In this document: positions 44,153 through 53,533 of the stretch, one piece after another
How the letters are laid out: every line of letters starts with the position of its first letter
Position numbering within the stretch: the stretch's first letter is position 1
Assembly (NCBI GenBank): GCA_000437395.1
Contig: FR898184.1
Span: 24,256-88,255, forward strand
Reading direction: 5' to 3'
DNA length: 64,000 nucleotides
Source of the DNA: Clostridium sp. CAG:288
GTDB lineage: Bacteria; Bacillota_I; Bacilli_A; RFN20; CAG-288
Position numbers and translations under genes: made by a program
Notes under the pieces: generated by a model
The model's database searches: none
The model's input: only the letters and a program-made list of their open reading frames with translations
Told to the model about the DNA's origin: nothing

Positions 44153-44493
44153 CTACCATAATAAATGAATATTTTCCAAAATTTTATTTCTTCCGCCATC
44201 CAAGAAAGAATTTTTCCATCTTTCCAAATTTATATGTGGTTTTTGATATTTAAGTTTTCCATTCGTGTGTTGATCAAATCGTCATGTCCATTTTCCATCT
44301 GCGGAGACATGAAATTCAACACCATTTTTATTTACAATTGTTGAATTTGGTCCCAAAGTATCATCAGCATGTTTAATAGCTTCATCAACAGAGTCAAAAT
44401 TTAAATCTGATTTCTTACAACTATTATGTACAACCAGTAATCCGTAACCGACTACATATGTATGATAACCTAAAACATTTAAGTTGTAAACAT
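44153..44493 (-). pseudogene. Silent toxin-tip cassette 3, with in-frame stop
   Basis: Reading from base 44491 the frame gives VYNLNVLGYHTYVVGYG, the end of the HINT domain, then LLVVHN, then about 90 residues of a new tip (FDSVDEAIKHADDTLG, then VEFHVSADGKWT). It continues after an in-frame TGA at 44282-44284 as RFDQHTNGKLKYQKPHINLE to a TAG at 44153. There is no start codon or ribosome-binding site, so it is a donor cassette rather than a gene. The TGA may replace a tryptophan codon; TGA is a true stop elsewhere in the window. Confidence 0.7.
44423..44493 (-). repeat. HINT-tail homology arm, copy 3
   Basis: About 71 bases encoding the last 23 residues of the HINT domain are nearly identical to the arms at 45634 and in the toxin gene at 46620. 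Such an arm would allow recombination of this tip onto the full-length toxin. Confidence 0.8.
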
Positions 44494-44515
44494 TCTATAT
44501 TTTTGTATTTTTAAA

Positions 44516-44550
44516 AGGACTATTATCTACATTTAATAGATAACAGTCCT
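44516..44550 (-). terminator. Cassette terminator hairpin, copy b
   Basis: The 14-bp stem 44516-44529 pairs with 44537-44550 (one G-U pair). It is the same hairpin as copies a and c. It follows immunity gene B and directly precedes the HINT arm of cassette 3. Confidence 0.8.
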
Positions 44551-44577
44551 ATTTTAAAATTTATATAATTTTAGTTT

Positions 44578-45300
44578 CTATTTATCTTCACCTTTATATT
44601 CACTATCATCATATACTCTTACTAATTTATCTAGTATATTTGTTATGCCTTCTTTTTCACATGCTTCTACTAGTCTTTCTGAAACAAATATTGCGGTTGG
44701 ATTATCCATAGTAGAAAAAATATCTATATCAACTTTATTTAAATTTTCTAAATACACTTTAGCTTTTTGTGCTAATCCTATATATCCTTTTTTTCCACAA
44801 CAATGAATGCAACCACCTGACAATTCACTCTCAAAAACAAGTGTTTTTTTATCACCTTCATCACTTTCTAAATTTTCACAGTGTTCCCATATTATTGGAA
44901 GATAGGTTATTTTCACATCATATAGTTTTCCTGCATATGATGTTATTGGTTTTCTTTTTACTGTCTCTGCATATTTATATTCAATATAATCTACTATCCC
45001 TGTTAAATTATATTTCTCAAACATGTTTAAAAGTTTTTCAGTTGCCACAAAACTTCCATAACAAGTTACTCCAAAAGAAAAGTCTCCTACTTTATCTTTG
45101 TTAAAAACTGCTATGTTTTTATTTGTATAATATATATATATTACCTTTCTTCCACAATATGGGCATTTAAACATTAAATGTTTTATTTTAGGTTCTTTAT
45201 CAGCATCATTTATTTCATTATCCTTATTAACACTTAAATAAGCATATGTCTTTTTTGATGAAAAATATTTTCCTTTACCACCAATTCTATAATATTTCAT
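44578..45300 (-). CDS. Putative immunity protein B (CxxC-containing)
   Basis: The 240-residue protein has CPYCG near residue 47 and CIHCCGKKG near residue 178, a spaced pair of zinc-knuckle-like motifs. This recalls 'double-CXXCG' immunity proteins of polymorphic toxin systems. It starts 4 bases after the stop of orphan toxin tip 2, which suggests it neutralises that AHH/HNH-like nuclease. It ends at the cassette terminator. Confidence 0.6.
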   Translation of the reverse strand: MKYYRIGGKGKYFSSKKTYAYLSVNKDNEINDADKEPKIKHLMFKCPYCGRKVIYIYYTNKNIAVFNKDKVGDFSFGVTCYGSFVATEKLLNMFEKYNLTGIVDYIEYKYAETVKRKPITSYAGKLYDVKITYLPIIWEHCENLESDEGDKKTLVFESELSGGCIHCCGKKGYIGLAQKAKVYLENLNKVDIDIFSTMDNPTAIFVSERLVEACEKEGITNILDKLVRVYDDSEYKGEDK

Positions 45301-45304
45301 ATCT

Positions 45305-45723
45305 TTACCTTTCTAGCAATTTAATTATTACTTCTCCAAATATTTCACTATAATCAGAATATATTCCATTTAATCTCTTTTCAAAATCAGCTAAATTTTT
45401 AGATAAATATACGGCTTCATCTATTCTATCGTCCAACTGTCTATGCCATTTTTGATAGCCTCTATGTCCTTCTTTTGTTAAAGCTTTCATTTTATAGTCT
45501 TCTCTATTTAAATGACCTCCCCATTCTGTTTTACTAATCTTTTTAAATGGTTTATTTGGAAGTGCATGATGAACTTGTCCTTTTGTATTTTCATTGACTG
45601 TATTTCCTCTAGTACATTTTTTTGAATTATCTGTTGGATTACTACAATTTTGATTATGTACAACCAGTAATCCGTAACCGACTACATATGTATGATAGCC
45701 TAAAACATTTAAGTTGTAAACAT
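45305..45723 (-). pseudogene. Silent toxin-tip cassette 2 (HNH/AHH nuclease-like)
   Basis: The uninterrupted frame begins with the HINT tail VYNLNVLGYHTYVVGYG, then LLVVHNQNCSNP, then about 110 residues of a distinct tip. This includes GQVHHALPNKPF and HRGYQKWHRQLDDRID, a His-His plus HxxxxKWH pattern resembling AHH/HNH-fold nuclease toxins. No start codon or ribosome-binding site precedes it; a hairpin terminator does. It is therefore an unexpressed cassette. The downstream ATG at 45490 is internal and not a likely start. Confidence 0.75.
45634..45723 (-). repeat. HINT-tail homology arm, copy 2
   Basis: Ninety bases are identical to the toxin gene at 46620-46709 except for one seen difference (CCG for CCA). 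The identity runs slightly past the HINT domain into the shared NQNCSNP linker. Confidence 0.85.
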
Positions 45724-45744
45724 CCTATATTTTTGTATTTTTAA

Positions 45745-45781
45745 AAGGACTATTATCTACATTTAATAGATAACAGTCCTT
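45745..45781 (-). terminator. Cassette terminator hairpin, copy c
   Basis: A 15-bp stem (45745-45759 with 45767-45781, one G-U pair) lies just after the stop of the immunity gene belonging to the expressed toxin. It should end the main operon before the silent cassettes. Confidence 0.8.
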
Positions 45782-45787
45782 GATTCT

Positions 45788-46306
45788 TTAATCTTCTTTT
45801 ATTTTCTTTTTTCTTGGCTTTTCTTTTATTTCTAAAACATAATTATTGTAGTCATGACATTTATATATTTTTGAATTTCTTTTAATGAAACTAGCCATTT
45901 TATTATAGATCTGATTTCTTTTTCCTGTTTCTTCTTTAGAGTAATATCCATCAGCATATATTCTTGATCCAGGATATTTTATTGTATTCTTTTTCGAGTA
46001 TTGCACATAACCTGTGAAATCAAAAGAATATGCACTATCATTACATAGCCAAAAATCTACAGATATTGAATTTTGGCTTGCTAAATCTTCTATTCTATCT
46101 TTATCATTTATATTTGCTTTAAATATTTCACAATCTTTGTCAAAAACTAAGATTTTACCCCAAGTCAAAATATCTTTTTCTATCAAATCTATTACATCAT
46201 CTCCCTTAAGTTTTGAATCGATTATTACTGCATCTTTTATATTCTCTTTAACCCATTTTAGAAATTTGATAAGGTTTTCTTTATTTGTGTAAAATCCAGT
46301 TTGCAT
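45788..46306 (-). CDS. Immunity protein A1 for the expressed RHS toxin
   Basis: The 172-residue cytoplasmic-looking protein starts 14 bases after the toxin stop with an AAAGGAGAG site. It has no known motif. A paralogue lies at 42845-43363, with divergence concentrated in residues about 49-110, the likely toxin-recognition part. Immunity function is inferred from position, as in Rhs and CDI systems. Confidence 0.7.
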   Translation of the reverse strand: MQTGFYTNKENLIKFLKWVKENIKDAVIIDSKLKGDDVIDLIEKDILTWGKILVFDKDCEIFKANINDKDRIEDLASQNSISVDFWLCNDSAYSFDFTGYVQYSKKNTIKYPGSRIYADGYYSKEETGKRNQIYNKMASFIKRNSKIYKCHDYNNYVLEIKEKPRKKKIKED

Positions 46307-46320
46307 GTATTATCTCTCCT

Positions 46321-49300
46321 TTATTTATAAGTTACAAATATTACTTTTCCTTCTCCAATTGAATTTGCTATATCTTCTAGAGCTCTTACTTCTCTTGCAA
46401 CAGGACGCCCTGATTTTGTTCCAACTCCTACTTGATAGCCTATTATTACATTTTCTTCATTATCTACTACACCAATATCTATATATCTTTTGCTCTTATA
46501 TCCTCCTGTTGTATCTACATAGATTTCTTTTTTTATATCATAACCTGGGTATTCGGCTTTCAATTGTTTTTCTATATCATTTATTTTTTCCTGATGTTCT
46601 TTGCATCCTTTTCTGCCATTTGGATTACTACAATTTTGATTATGTACAACCAGTAATCCATAACCGACTACATATGTATGATAGCCTAAAACATTTAAGT
46701 TGTAAACATTTTCTACTTCTTCAAGTTCTTCGCTATCTACTTCTATGACTCTTTCATATCCTTCTTTTGTCTTTATTAAGTCGTTTACTTTTATATCTTT
46801 AGCTTTCTTCCATCCTTCACTTGTTAAAATACTATGTCCTGGTGTACTTACTATCTCATCTTTTTTAGTCTTTATATGACTTAATTCTTTTGTCTCATTC
46901 TTATATACTTCTACTACTTCTTTATATTCGAATATTCCTAAATTTTCGTTATATGATAAGACTTCTTCTCCTTCTTCTATCTTTTCAATTGCTTTATAGC
47001 CTTCTTTTGTCATTACTAGTGTTCCAGCTACAAAACAGAATCTTCCATTTATGGCTCCACTTACTGCTCCACCTATCGCTCCCCACATAAAGCCATCTGC
47101 AGCTCCATTTACTGCACCTTTTTTAGCTCCTCTTAAAGCTCCTTCCAAGGTTCCTGTTCTTAAGCCTTCCATGGCTGCTCCTAGTAATGCTCCAAAGACT
47201 GCCCCACTTGCTGCACCTATTAGCGCTCCTGTTACTGCACCATATAACATTGTCAAACCATTACACGCTAGGCTTGTTCCCATTGTTGCTACAGCTACTA
47301 TTCCCGATAACGCTATAACACCTATACCTATACATACTTTTATGGCCCAGCTTGGCATATTGCCATTTTCATCTGCATAGCTTATTGGATTACACTTACA
47401 ATAGGCATACATATTCATTGCACTTATGTTTCCTACTGAACCTACTTCATTATCTGAATTTATAAATCTTCCTAATTCTGGATCATAATATCTTGACTTT
47501 AAGTAATATAATCCTGTGTCTTGATCATAAATATAGCCTTTATATACAAATGGATTTATATCTGCTATTAATTGTCCTTCTGTCTTATCTACTACTTTAA
47601 TACTTGGTTTACCCCAATCATCATAGCTATACTCTACTAAAGTCTTTCCTTCTAAGTTTATTACTCTTAGAATCTCTCCTTGAATATTTCTTTCATAGAT
47701 ATATTCTTTTGTCCCTATCGATAAACCTACTAAGCTTCCTACTTCATCATAGACAAAAGATACTCTCTTTTCTTTGTTATCCTTTATTCTCTTTAAGGCT
47801 ACTAATCTTTCTCCTTCTAATATGTACTTATAGGTATAACCGTTTATAATCTTTCTTTCTATTCTTGTTCCATTATAGTCATAGGCATATAATGCGTTAT
47901 TAATTGCTGTTACTCTTTTTCCACTCCAAGCAAAATTCAATATTTTATTTGGTTTTTTAATTATTGATGGATTACTTGTGATTGAATTACAATATGTTAT
48001 TGATACTCCATCGCTTCGACTTATTAACTTATCTTTATCAACGCTATCGTATGTATAAGTAAGACCATCTTTTGTTTTGATATTGTTATTTGAGTCATAA
48101 CTATATGTGTGAATAAGACCATTTATATTTGATTTAGTTAACCTTGATAAACCATCATATGTGTATTCTTTTTTATCTATTTCACTATTTGAAGAATCTA
48201 ATCTTTTTATAGAAGTAATATTTCCTAAAGAATCATATTCGTAATTTAATGATTCACCATTAAACAATTGTTCTGATTCAACTTTAGTAGTTGTATTAGT
48301 AAGATATTTTTTATAAGCATACTTCTTAGCTAGTTCTTTATTTTTATAATGAATTTTCTTAACTTCAGTTCTTCCCATTTCATCAAAATAAGTTCTGACT
48401 GAAATTGATTGACCATCATCTATAATTCTATTAATCTCATCTAAAGTTGCATAGCTATCTTTAAACGATATCATTTCCATGCAACCATTTAAGTGATAAC
48501 AAGGATTATTATTACTATCTACTGCACAACCAAAATATGTTAAAGCTCCCTCTAAATTGATATAAATATTATCAACTGGGAATTCATCATAATCGGTTTT
48601 AACATAAGCATGACCATTAGCATCAAATATTAATGACAAGTTAATCCACTCACCTGGATTGACATAACCTATCATGCATGTATCTTCAATCTCATTGCTA
48701 TCTGTTCTAAGATAAATATCTTCGCCATAAACAAATATCTTTAAAACTTGTTTTCCATCTTTTACCGAATATAAGACTACCTTATCATCAGTTTCTTCAA
48801 CATCATCAACTTTAAATCTTAAATTGATATTTCCTTGATCTTTAATTAACAAATCATAAGCCAATTTTGATTTACTTCCATTATTTAAGTTATGAACTCC
48901 ATCATAACTTGCATAAACGTGACGATAGAGAGGATTAACACCTGTTCTATCAAATTTAAACATATTTTGTTTTTCGTTTCTAAATGAAGTCTCAGAAAAA
49001 GCATAGACTTTAGGTTTCATTTTCTTTAAAGAAGTCAATGATCCATTTAAAGAAATAACATCATAACCTTCATATGCCTTATCGTTAAAATAAGTAACAC
49101 CACTAGCTCCATAGTTAGGTTTATTACATAAATAATCTAAACCTTCAAAATAAATCCCCTTAAAGTTTTCATCAGTTATATCACTTGAACCAACTGATAC
49201 AAAAGATACTTTAAACTTCATATTTAATGGATATTTTTTACCATCTAATAAATATCCATTTTTATCTAGTGAATATAAGTCTGGCATACTTAAATCATCT

Positions 49301-52300
49301 GATGGTGCACCTAAAATAAAGTACTTTAAATTTGTAATATAAGATTTATCAAAATAATCAGTAGATGTTATTTCATCATTTAAAATGAGTTTAATCGTTC
49401 TTTTATTAGTTCTAACTGAGTAACTTAGTTTCATACCAACTAAGTTCCAACTATCCATTTTTAAGGTTGTTCTACTTGTAACAACATTATTTGTTAAATT
49501 GTCTTTAATTTCTATTTTTCCATCTGCCAATGCACTTAAAGTAAATCTAATTTTAGAAGCTTCTTTTTCAGCTAAAGCAAACACTCTTTGTGCACCTTTA
49601 ATAGTTTCAATAGGTTTAATCCAGGCATAAATCGTTTTTCTATGATTAAAGTTATCTTGCCAATTCTTTAAATCAAAGTTCTTATTACTTGTAGATTTAC
49701 CTTTTCTTTCTCTATTAAAAGTTGAAGTATCATAAGCAATAACTGCATTGTCATCCTTAAATACTAATGAAGCCACACTATCGTCTAATGGATTTTCATT
49801 AAGTACAGTCATTCTTTTTCTTCTAATAGTATTTAAACGTGATCTACCACCATAAACACCTTCAAAACCACTACCACCTTTAATAATTTCATCTGGGAAA
49901 GCACGTTCTAATCGAGCAAAATATCCTGAAGGAGTATAGTCGTTGTACTCATATTTATATTCGTAATCAAAACTTCTTAATAAACCATCAATGCTTGTAA
50001 TTTCCTTTTGTACATTTTTCAAATTGTCATAGTCATAAGCGAATTGATTACCACTACTATCTAATGCTGATACTACATCTCCATTTGAATTGTAAGATAA
50101 GAAAAGATGATTATCGTTGATACAATCATATATTTCAGAAGGTTGATTATTTTCGTTGTACTTATATTCGACTTGAACTACATTATTAAATCTAACTTTT
50201 GTCAATCTTTCTTTTTTATCATATTCAAAATTATAAAAACCACACGCTTCACTATCTCCTAGAATTTGTTTAGTCAATAGGTTAGTGTTAATGCCGTTAA
50301 TTATTTTGGTATAGAAATTTTTAACAATAGTTTTACCATTAAGTGCAACAGTGCTAAGTTGTTGATCGATAGTATATGAAAAAGTATATTTAGTTCCGTT
50401 ACATGCAGTAATTGAAGAAATGTTGCCTTTTGAATCATAGATATAAATACAACCATTTTTAGCTCCACCTAATTCAGCAATTTTTTCTTTTAACTTACCA
50501 TATACATCATATTTAAAAGTTGTGACAAGTCCATTAGCATTTACTTGTTTATTTAATCTATCAATTTCATCGTAATTAAAGAGTGTCTTAGCCCCTGTGT
50601 CATCAGTTTGACTGATTAATTTATTTTCCTTATCGTACTCATCTTTCGTACATAAAGTTTCTCCTGTACTAGTGATAATTTTAGTTTCTGTCTTGTTTTC
50701 TCCAGAATACTTATACATAATTTTGGAATTTTGGTTGTTAGTAATCTGAGCAACTTTTCTATTAGTAGCGTTTCCATAAGTAAATCTAAAAGTATCACCA
50801 GAAACATCTGTCATTTCAGTTACTCTAGAGTTACTATCGTAACTAATGTTTGAAAATGAGCCATCAGAATTAACTACTTCTGATAAATTATTTTGTTCAG
50901 TATATGAATATTCTTTGCCAAAATCATCTTTGTATAGTTGAATAGCATCGACATATACATCAGATTTCGCCCTAGCTTTAACACCTACTTCAACATAATC
51001 AAACGATCTTTCAGCTATAACATTTCTCGTCAATACTTGCCAATTTTCATAGTTAGGATCAAAGTCAAAAGTATGCATTACTATTTCACTTTTATCTAAA
51101 TAATGAATTTTAAGATAAGCTTGGAACGTGTCATTTTTGGATACGTTACCTTTACCAAAAAGTGTTAACAATAAGCTTTCTCCAGCATTACCACTAATAG
51201 CAATTTTCTTATAAATCACTTTGCACTTATTTAAGTCTGACTTCATTCTTAAAATAGTGCTTCCTAAAACTAACGGATGGTCTAAGCCAGTATATTCAAT
51301 AAAATCATTAGCTCCTATGTTACTACAAATCCAACTTAAATTTTTTCCTTCAAAATATCCGTTATTGATATAGTTATAACGAACGTTATGATCACCAAAA
51401 GTTAAAGACAAGTCATCAACATAAGCAACATATCTAGAGCCACCAAAAAATAAATGAACAGTAACAGTAACATTTGAAATATTCTCTCCTCCTGGAATAA
51501 CAACACCAGTTTTTTCATATGCATTCCAATCGAAAGTACCACCTAAAGTATTAGAGACAACATATTCTTTCTCTTTTTGATAAATGCCTGGTTCAATAGC
51601 GCTAGATCCATATTTAGATTTATTTGTAGCAGGATTTGAACTATCAATTTCTTCTAAATACTTAACTTTAACAATAGCTTTAATATCACCGCTTGCTAAT
51701 ATACTTCTAGAATTACAAATAGCTTTAAAGAAAGTTTTAAAAGTATAAGTCCCTGGTAGTGGCAAATATAAATCCTGCTTAATTTCTAAATTACCAACAC
51801 CTTTTTCAACTTTTAAACACTTTTGTCCATAGACACCACCATCGACAACTTTAAAATAGTTTTTAGAGCCATATACTAATTTCCATGGCAACTCTGAAGT
51901 AAATAAATCACCTGAATCAAAAGAGTTATTATCAATAATATTTCTTTCATTAACCTGAACTTTAGATTCACTAATTAAACCACCAGAAATACCATTACTA
52001 ATATCTTTATAGTTTTTAACTATTGATTTTGCTTCACAGTCAATTACACTTCTACATCTACCTAAATAATCAAAGTAATAATCAGAATAAAAACCAGTAT
52101 AATCTGTAACCCTAGTTTGGAAAGTATAATAATCGTAAGTAGTGTATTTTTGTTCGTCGATATCACCGATAAATTCGTGAACAACTTTTGTTACTTGGTT
52201 TTGGTTACTATAAGAAATTCTACTTCCAATACCATTTGTTTTATCGACAATTCTAACTAATCTTTTTTTATCGTCATAAGTAAATAATGCTTCGTTTACA

Positions 52301-53523
52301 ACAATTGAAGAATCACCGATATAAGACTTAATTGAATTAACTGTTTCATTAGTAACATCAAATTCAACTTTATAAAGCAAAACATCTTTAAAACTAAATT
52401 GTTTTACATATACTTTGTTTATTGAATAAGTGATTGCCAAATATTCTCCATCACCATCCGTAATCTTTTTTGGTCGTCCATTACTATCGTATTCATAAGT
52501 GATGGTTTTACCTGTACCCAATTCAATTTTAGTCAATAATTGTCTATCAGTTTCAAAGTACATTTTATTGTTGTATCTATCGACAAAAATAAAAGTTTTT
52601 AAGTCGTTATAACTTGCAAGACAATACACAGTCTCACCAAAGCATACAAAGTACTCACCATTAAAAGGTGAAATTGGATCAAGATTATATAAATCCTTAA
52701 TGTCATCTGGTCTACACGGATACAAAACTAACGATTTATTACTTGGATCGATTAATTCGATAACACCATCTTCATCATCTCGAGTGATAGTGTAATCACC
52801 GCTAAACCTCCAATATTTACCTAAAACTTGATTATAAGTTGGATTTTCAATATTAAAGAAAGCGTGGAAAGCAGCAGGATTTTTTGAATTTGAAGTCTTG
52901 ATAGGTTCTACTTTATGAATTAATTTACCACTAGCTAAATTGATACTGCTAATACCAGCAAATCCAACATCTTCTTGAGTATATTCATAAATATCATCAA
53001 GTCCTCTAATATTATTTTCATCGACTGTTAAAACAATTTCCTTTTTAAAAAGCTCATCAATATCGTAAATATTAAAATCTTTTGCAGAAGATTTTAAAGC
53101 GAACCAAATAAACCTAGTTCTACGTTTTGTATCATATAAATACTTTGTTAGATCAAATTCTAAAAGTTCATCGACCCTATCGTATAAATTTGGTTTACCA
53201 TTATAAAAAATCGAATCGATAATAGTAAATGAAGACAAGTCAATATCTGTACTATTTTTCTTTTTATAACTAGATTCATTTATAAGATAAAGATCATATC
53301 TAGCATCCTCTTCGACACTTTTAACTTTAAGTCTAAGTTTAGAATTGACAACTTTTGCTGCGATATTTAATTGTGAAATTTCAATTTGAAAAAGGACAAG
53401 TCCATCTTTTGTAACTGTTCTTTTTCCAGTACTATCAGTTAAAATAGCTCCTGTTGGCGATAAATATTTCGTCTCTAAAGCAAATTTGACAGTACCAGCC
53501 AAATTATTTGAATTAATAAACAT
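46321..53523 (-). CDS. Giant RHS/YD-repeat polymorphic toxin with pretoxin HINT domain and nuclease-like tip
   Basis: This 2400-residue protein has no N-terminal signal peptide. Order: DNRLRE-like beta domain (about 1-160); YD repeats (about 335-520, e.g. GKTITYEYDSNGRPKKITDG); two CBM-like beta-sandwiches (about 545-880); more YD repeats (to about 1230); LamG-like domains (about 1285-1700); YD repeats; RHS core GLYYLKSRYYDPELGRFI near 2003; glycine-zipper hydrophobic region (about 2062-2160); HINT domain from Cys2163 (CFVAGTLV) to His2294-Asn2295. The tip (about 2299-2400) contains YIDIGVVD, YQVGVGTKSGRPVAREVRAL, suggesting a restriction-endonuclease-like nuclease. Residue +1 after the HINT Asn is Gln, so cleavage rather than splicing is expected. 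AAGGAG precedes the ATG, 10 bases after the nucleotidyltransferase gene. Confidence 0.88.
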   Translation of the reverse strand: MFINSNNLAGTVKFALETKYLSPTGAILTDSTGKRTVTKDGLVLFQIEISQLNIAAKVVNSKLRLKVKSVEEDARYDLYLINESSYKKKNSTDIDLSSFTIIDSIFYNGKPNLYDRVDELLEFDLTKYLYDTKRRTRFIWFALKSSAKDFNIYDIDELFKKEIVLTVDENNIRGLDDIYEYTQEDVGFAGISSINLASGKLIHKVEPIKTSNSKNPAAFHAFFNIENPTYNQVLGKYWRFSGDYTITRDDEDGVIELIDPSNKSLVLYPCRPDDIKDLYNLDPISPFNGEYFVCFGETVYCLASYNDLKTFIFVDRYNNKMYFETDRQLLTKIELGTGKTITYEYDSNGRPKKITDGDGEYLAITYSINKVYVKQFSFKDVLLYKVEFDVTNETVNSIKSYIGDSSIVVNEALFTYDDKKRLVRIVDKTNGIGSRISYSNQNQVTKVVHEFIGDIDEQKYTTYDYYTFQTRVTDYTGFYSDYYFDYLGRCRSVIDCEAKSIVKNYKDISNGISGGLISESKVQVNERNIIDNNSFDSGDLFTSELPWKLVYGSKNYFKVVDGGVYGQKCLKVEKGVGNLEIKQDLYLPLPGTYTFKTFFKAICNSRSILASGDIKAIVKVKYLEEIDSSNPATNKSKYGSSAIEPGIYQKEKEYVVSNTLGGTFDWNAYEKTGVVIPGGENISNVTVTVHLFFGGSRYVAYVDDLSLTFGDHNVRYNYINNGYFEGKNLSWICSNIGANDFIEYTGLDHPLVLGSTILRMKSDLNKCKVIYKKIAISGNAGESLLLTLFGKGNVSKNDTFQAYLKIHYLDKSEIVMHTFDFDPNYENWQVLTRNVIAERSFDYVEVGVKARAKSDVYVDAIQLYKDDFGKEYSYTEQNNLSEVVNSDGSFSNISYDSNSRVTEMTDVSGDTFRFTYGNATNRKVAQITNNQNSKIMYKYSGENKTETKIITSTGETLCTKDEYDKENKLISQTDDTGAKTLFNYDEIDRLNKQVNANGLVTTFKYDVYGKLKEKIAELGGAKNGCIYIYDSKGNISSITACNGTKYTFSYTIDQQLSTVALNGKTIVKNFYTKIINGINTNLLTKQILGDSEACGFYNFEYDKKERLTKVRFNNVVQVEYKYNENNQPSEIYDCINDNHLFLSYNSNGDVVSALDSSGNQFAYDYDNLKNVQKEITSIDGLLRSFDYEYKYEYNDYTPSGYFARLERAFPDEIIKGGSGFEGVYGGRSRLNTIRRKRMTVLNENPLDDSVASLVFKDDNAVIAYDTSTFNRERKGKSTSNKNFDLKNWQDNFNHRKTIYAWIKPIETIKGAQRVFALAEKEASKIRFTLSALADGKIEIKDNLTNNVVTSRTTLKMDSWNLVGMKLSYSVRTNKRTIKLILNDEITSTDYFDKSYITNLKYFILGAPSDDLSMPDLYSLDKNGYLLDGKKYPLNMKFKVSFVSVGSSDITDENFKGIYFEGLDYLCNKPNYGASGVTYFNDKAYEGYDVISLNGSLTSLKKMKPKVYAFSETSFRNEKQNMFKFDRTGVNPLYRHVYASYDGVHNLNNGSKSKLAYDLLIKDQGNINLRFKVDDVEETDDKVVLYSVKDGKQVLKIFVYGEDIYLRTDSNEIEDTCMIGYVNPGEWINLSLIFDANGHAYVKTDYDEFPVDNIYINLEGALTYFGCAVDSNNNPCYHLNGCMEMISFKDSYATLDEINRIIDDGQSISVRTYFDEMGRTEVKKIHYKNKELAKKYAYKKYLTNTTTKVESEQLFNGESLNYEYDSLGNITSIKRLDSSNSEIDKKEYTYDGLSRLTKSNINGLIHTYSYDSNNNIKTKDGLTYTYDSVDKDKLISRSDGVSITYCNSITSNPSIIKKPNKILNFAWSGKRVTAINNALYAYDYNGTRIERKIINGYTYKYILEGERLVALKRIKDNKEKRVSFVYDEVGSLVGLSIGTKEYIYERNIQGEILRVINLEGKTLVEYSYDDWGKPSIKVVDKTEGQLIADINPFVYKGYIYDQDTGLYYLKSRYYDPELGRFINSDNEVGSVGNISAMNMYAYCKCNPISYADENGNMPSWAIKVCIGIGVIALSGIVAVATMGTSLACNGLTMLYGAVTGALIGAASGAVFGALLGAAMEGLRTGTLEGALRGAKKGAVNGAADGFMWGAIGGAVSGAINGRFCFVAGTLVMTKEGYKAIEKIEEGEEVLSYNENLGIFEYKEVVEVYKNETKELSHIKTKKDEIVSTPGHSILTSEGWKKAKDIKVNDLIKTKEGYERVIEVDSEELEEVENVYNLNVLGYHTYVVGYGLLVVHNQNCSNPNGRKGCKEHQEKINDIEKQLKAEYPGYDIKKEIYVDTTGGYKSKRYIDIGVVDNEENVIIGYQVGVGTKSGRPVAREVRALEDIANSIGEGKVIFVTYK
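46620..46709 (-). repeat. HINT-tail homology arm, copy 1 (in the expressed toxin)
   Basis: The last 23 codons of the HINT domain plus the linker are repeated at 45634-45723 (90 bases) and 44423-44493 (71 bases). These form the exchange point between toxin body and alternative tips. Confidence 0.85.
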
Positions 53524-53533
53524 TTTTTTCTCC

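Noticed and set aside
44282..44284. TGA read as tryptophan (alternative genetic code)
   Set aside because: Several genes end in TGA inside ATGA overlaps (for example the TrkA-like, spoIIAA and spoVAE genes), so TGA is a stop in this organism; the case is a mutation in an unexpressed cassette.
45305..45490. A separate 61-residue gene starting at the ATG at 45490
   Set aside because: The frame extends upstream without a stop through a toxin tip into the HINT tail, so this ATG is internal to a silent cassette and has no good ribosome-binding site.
46640..47037. An intein that would splice within the RHS protein
   Set aside because: The HINT domain begins with Cys and ends with His-Asn but the next residue is Gln, not Cys, Ser or Thr, and it sits between pretoxin segment and tip as in other polymorphic toxins; cleavage is more likely than splicing.
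46305..47849. Leucine-rich open frames on the plus strand opposite the 3' part of the RHS gene
   Set aside because: They are complements of the real coding strand, lack ribosome-binding sites and show low-complexity composition caused by the AT-rich antisense.
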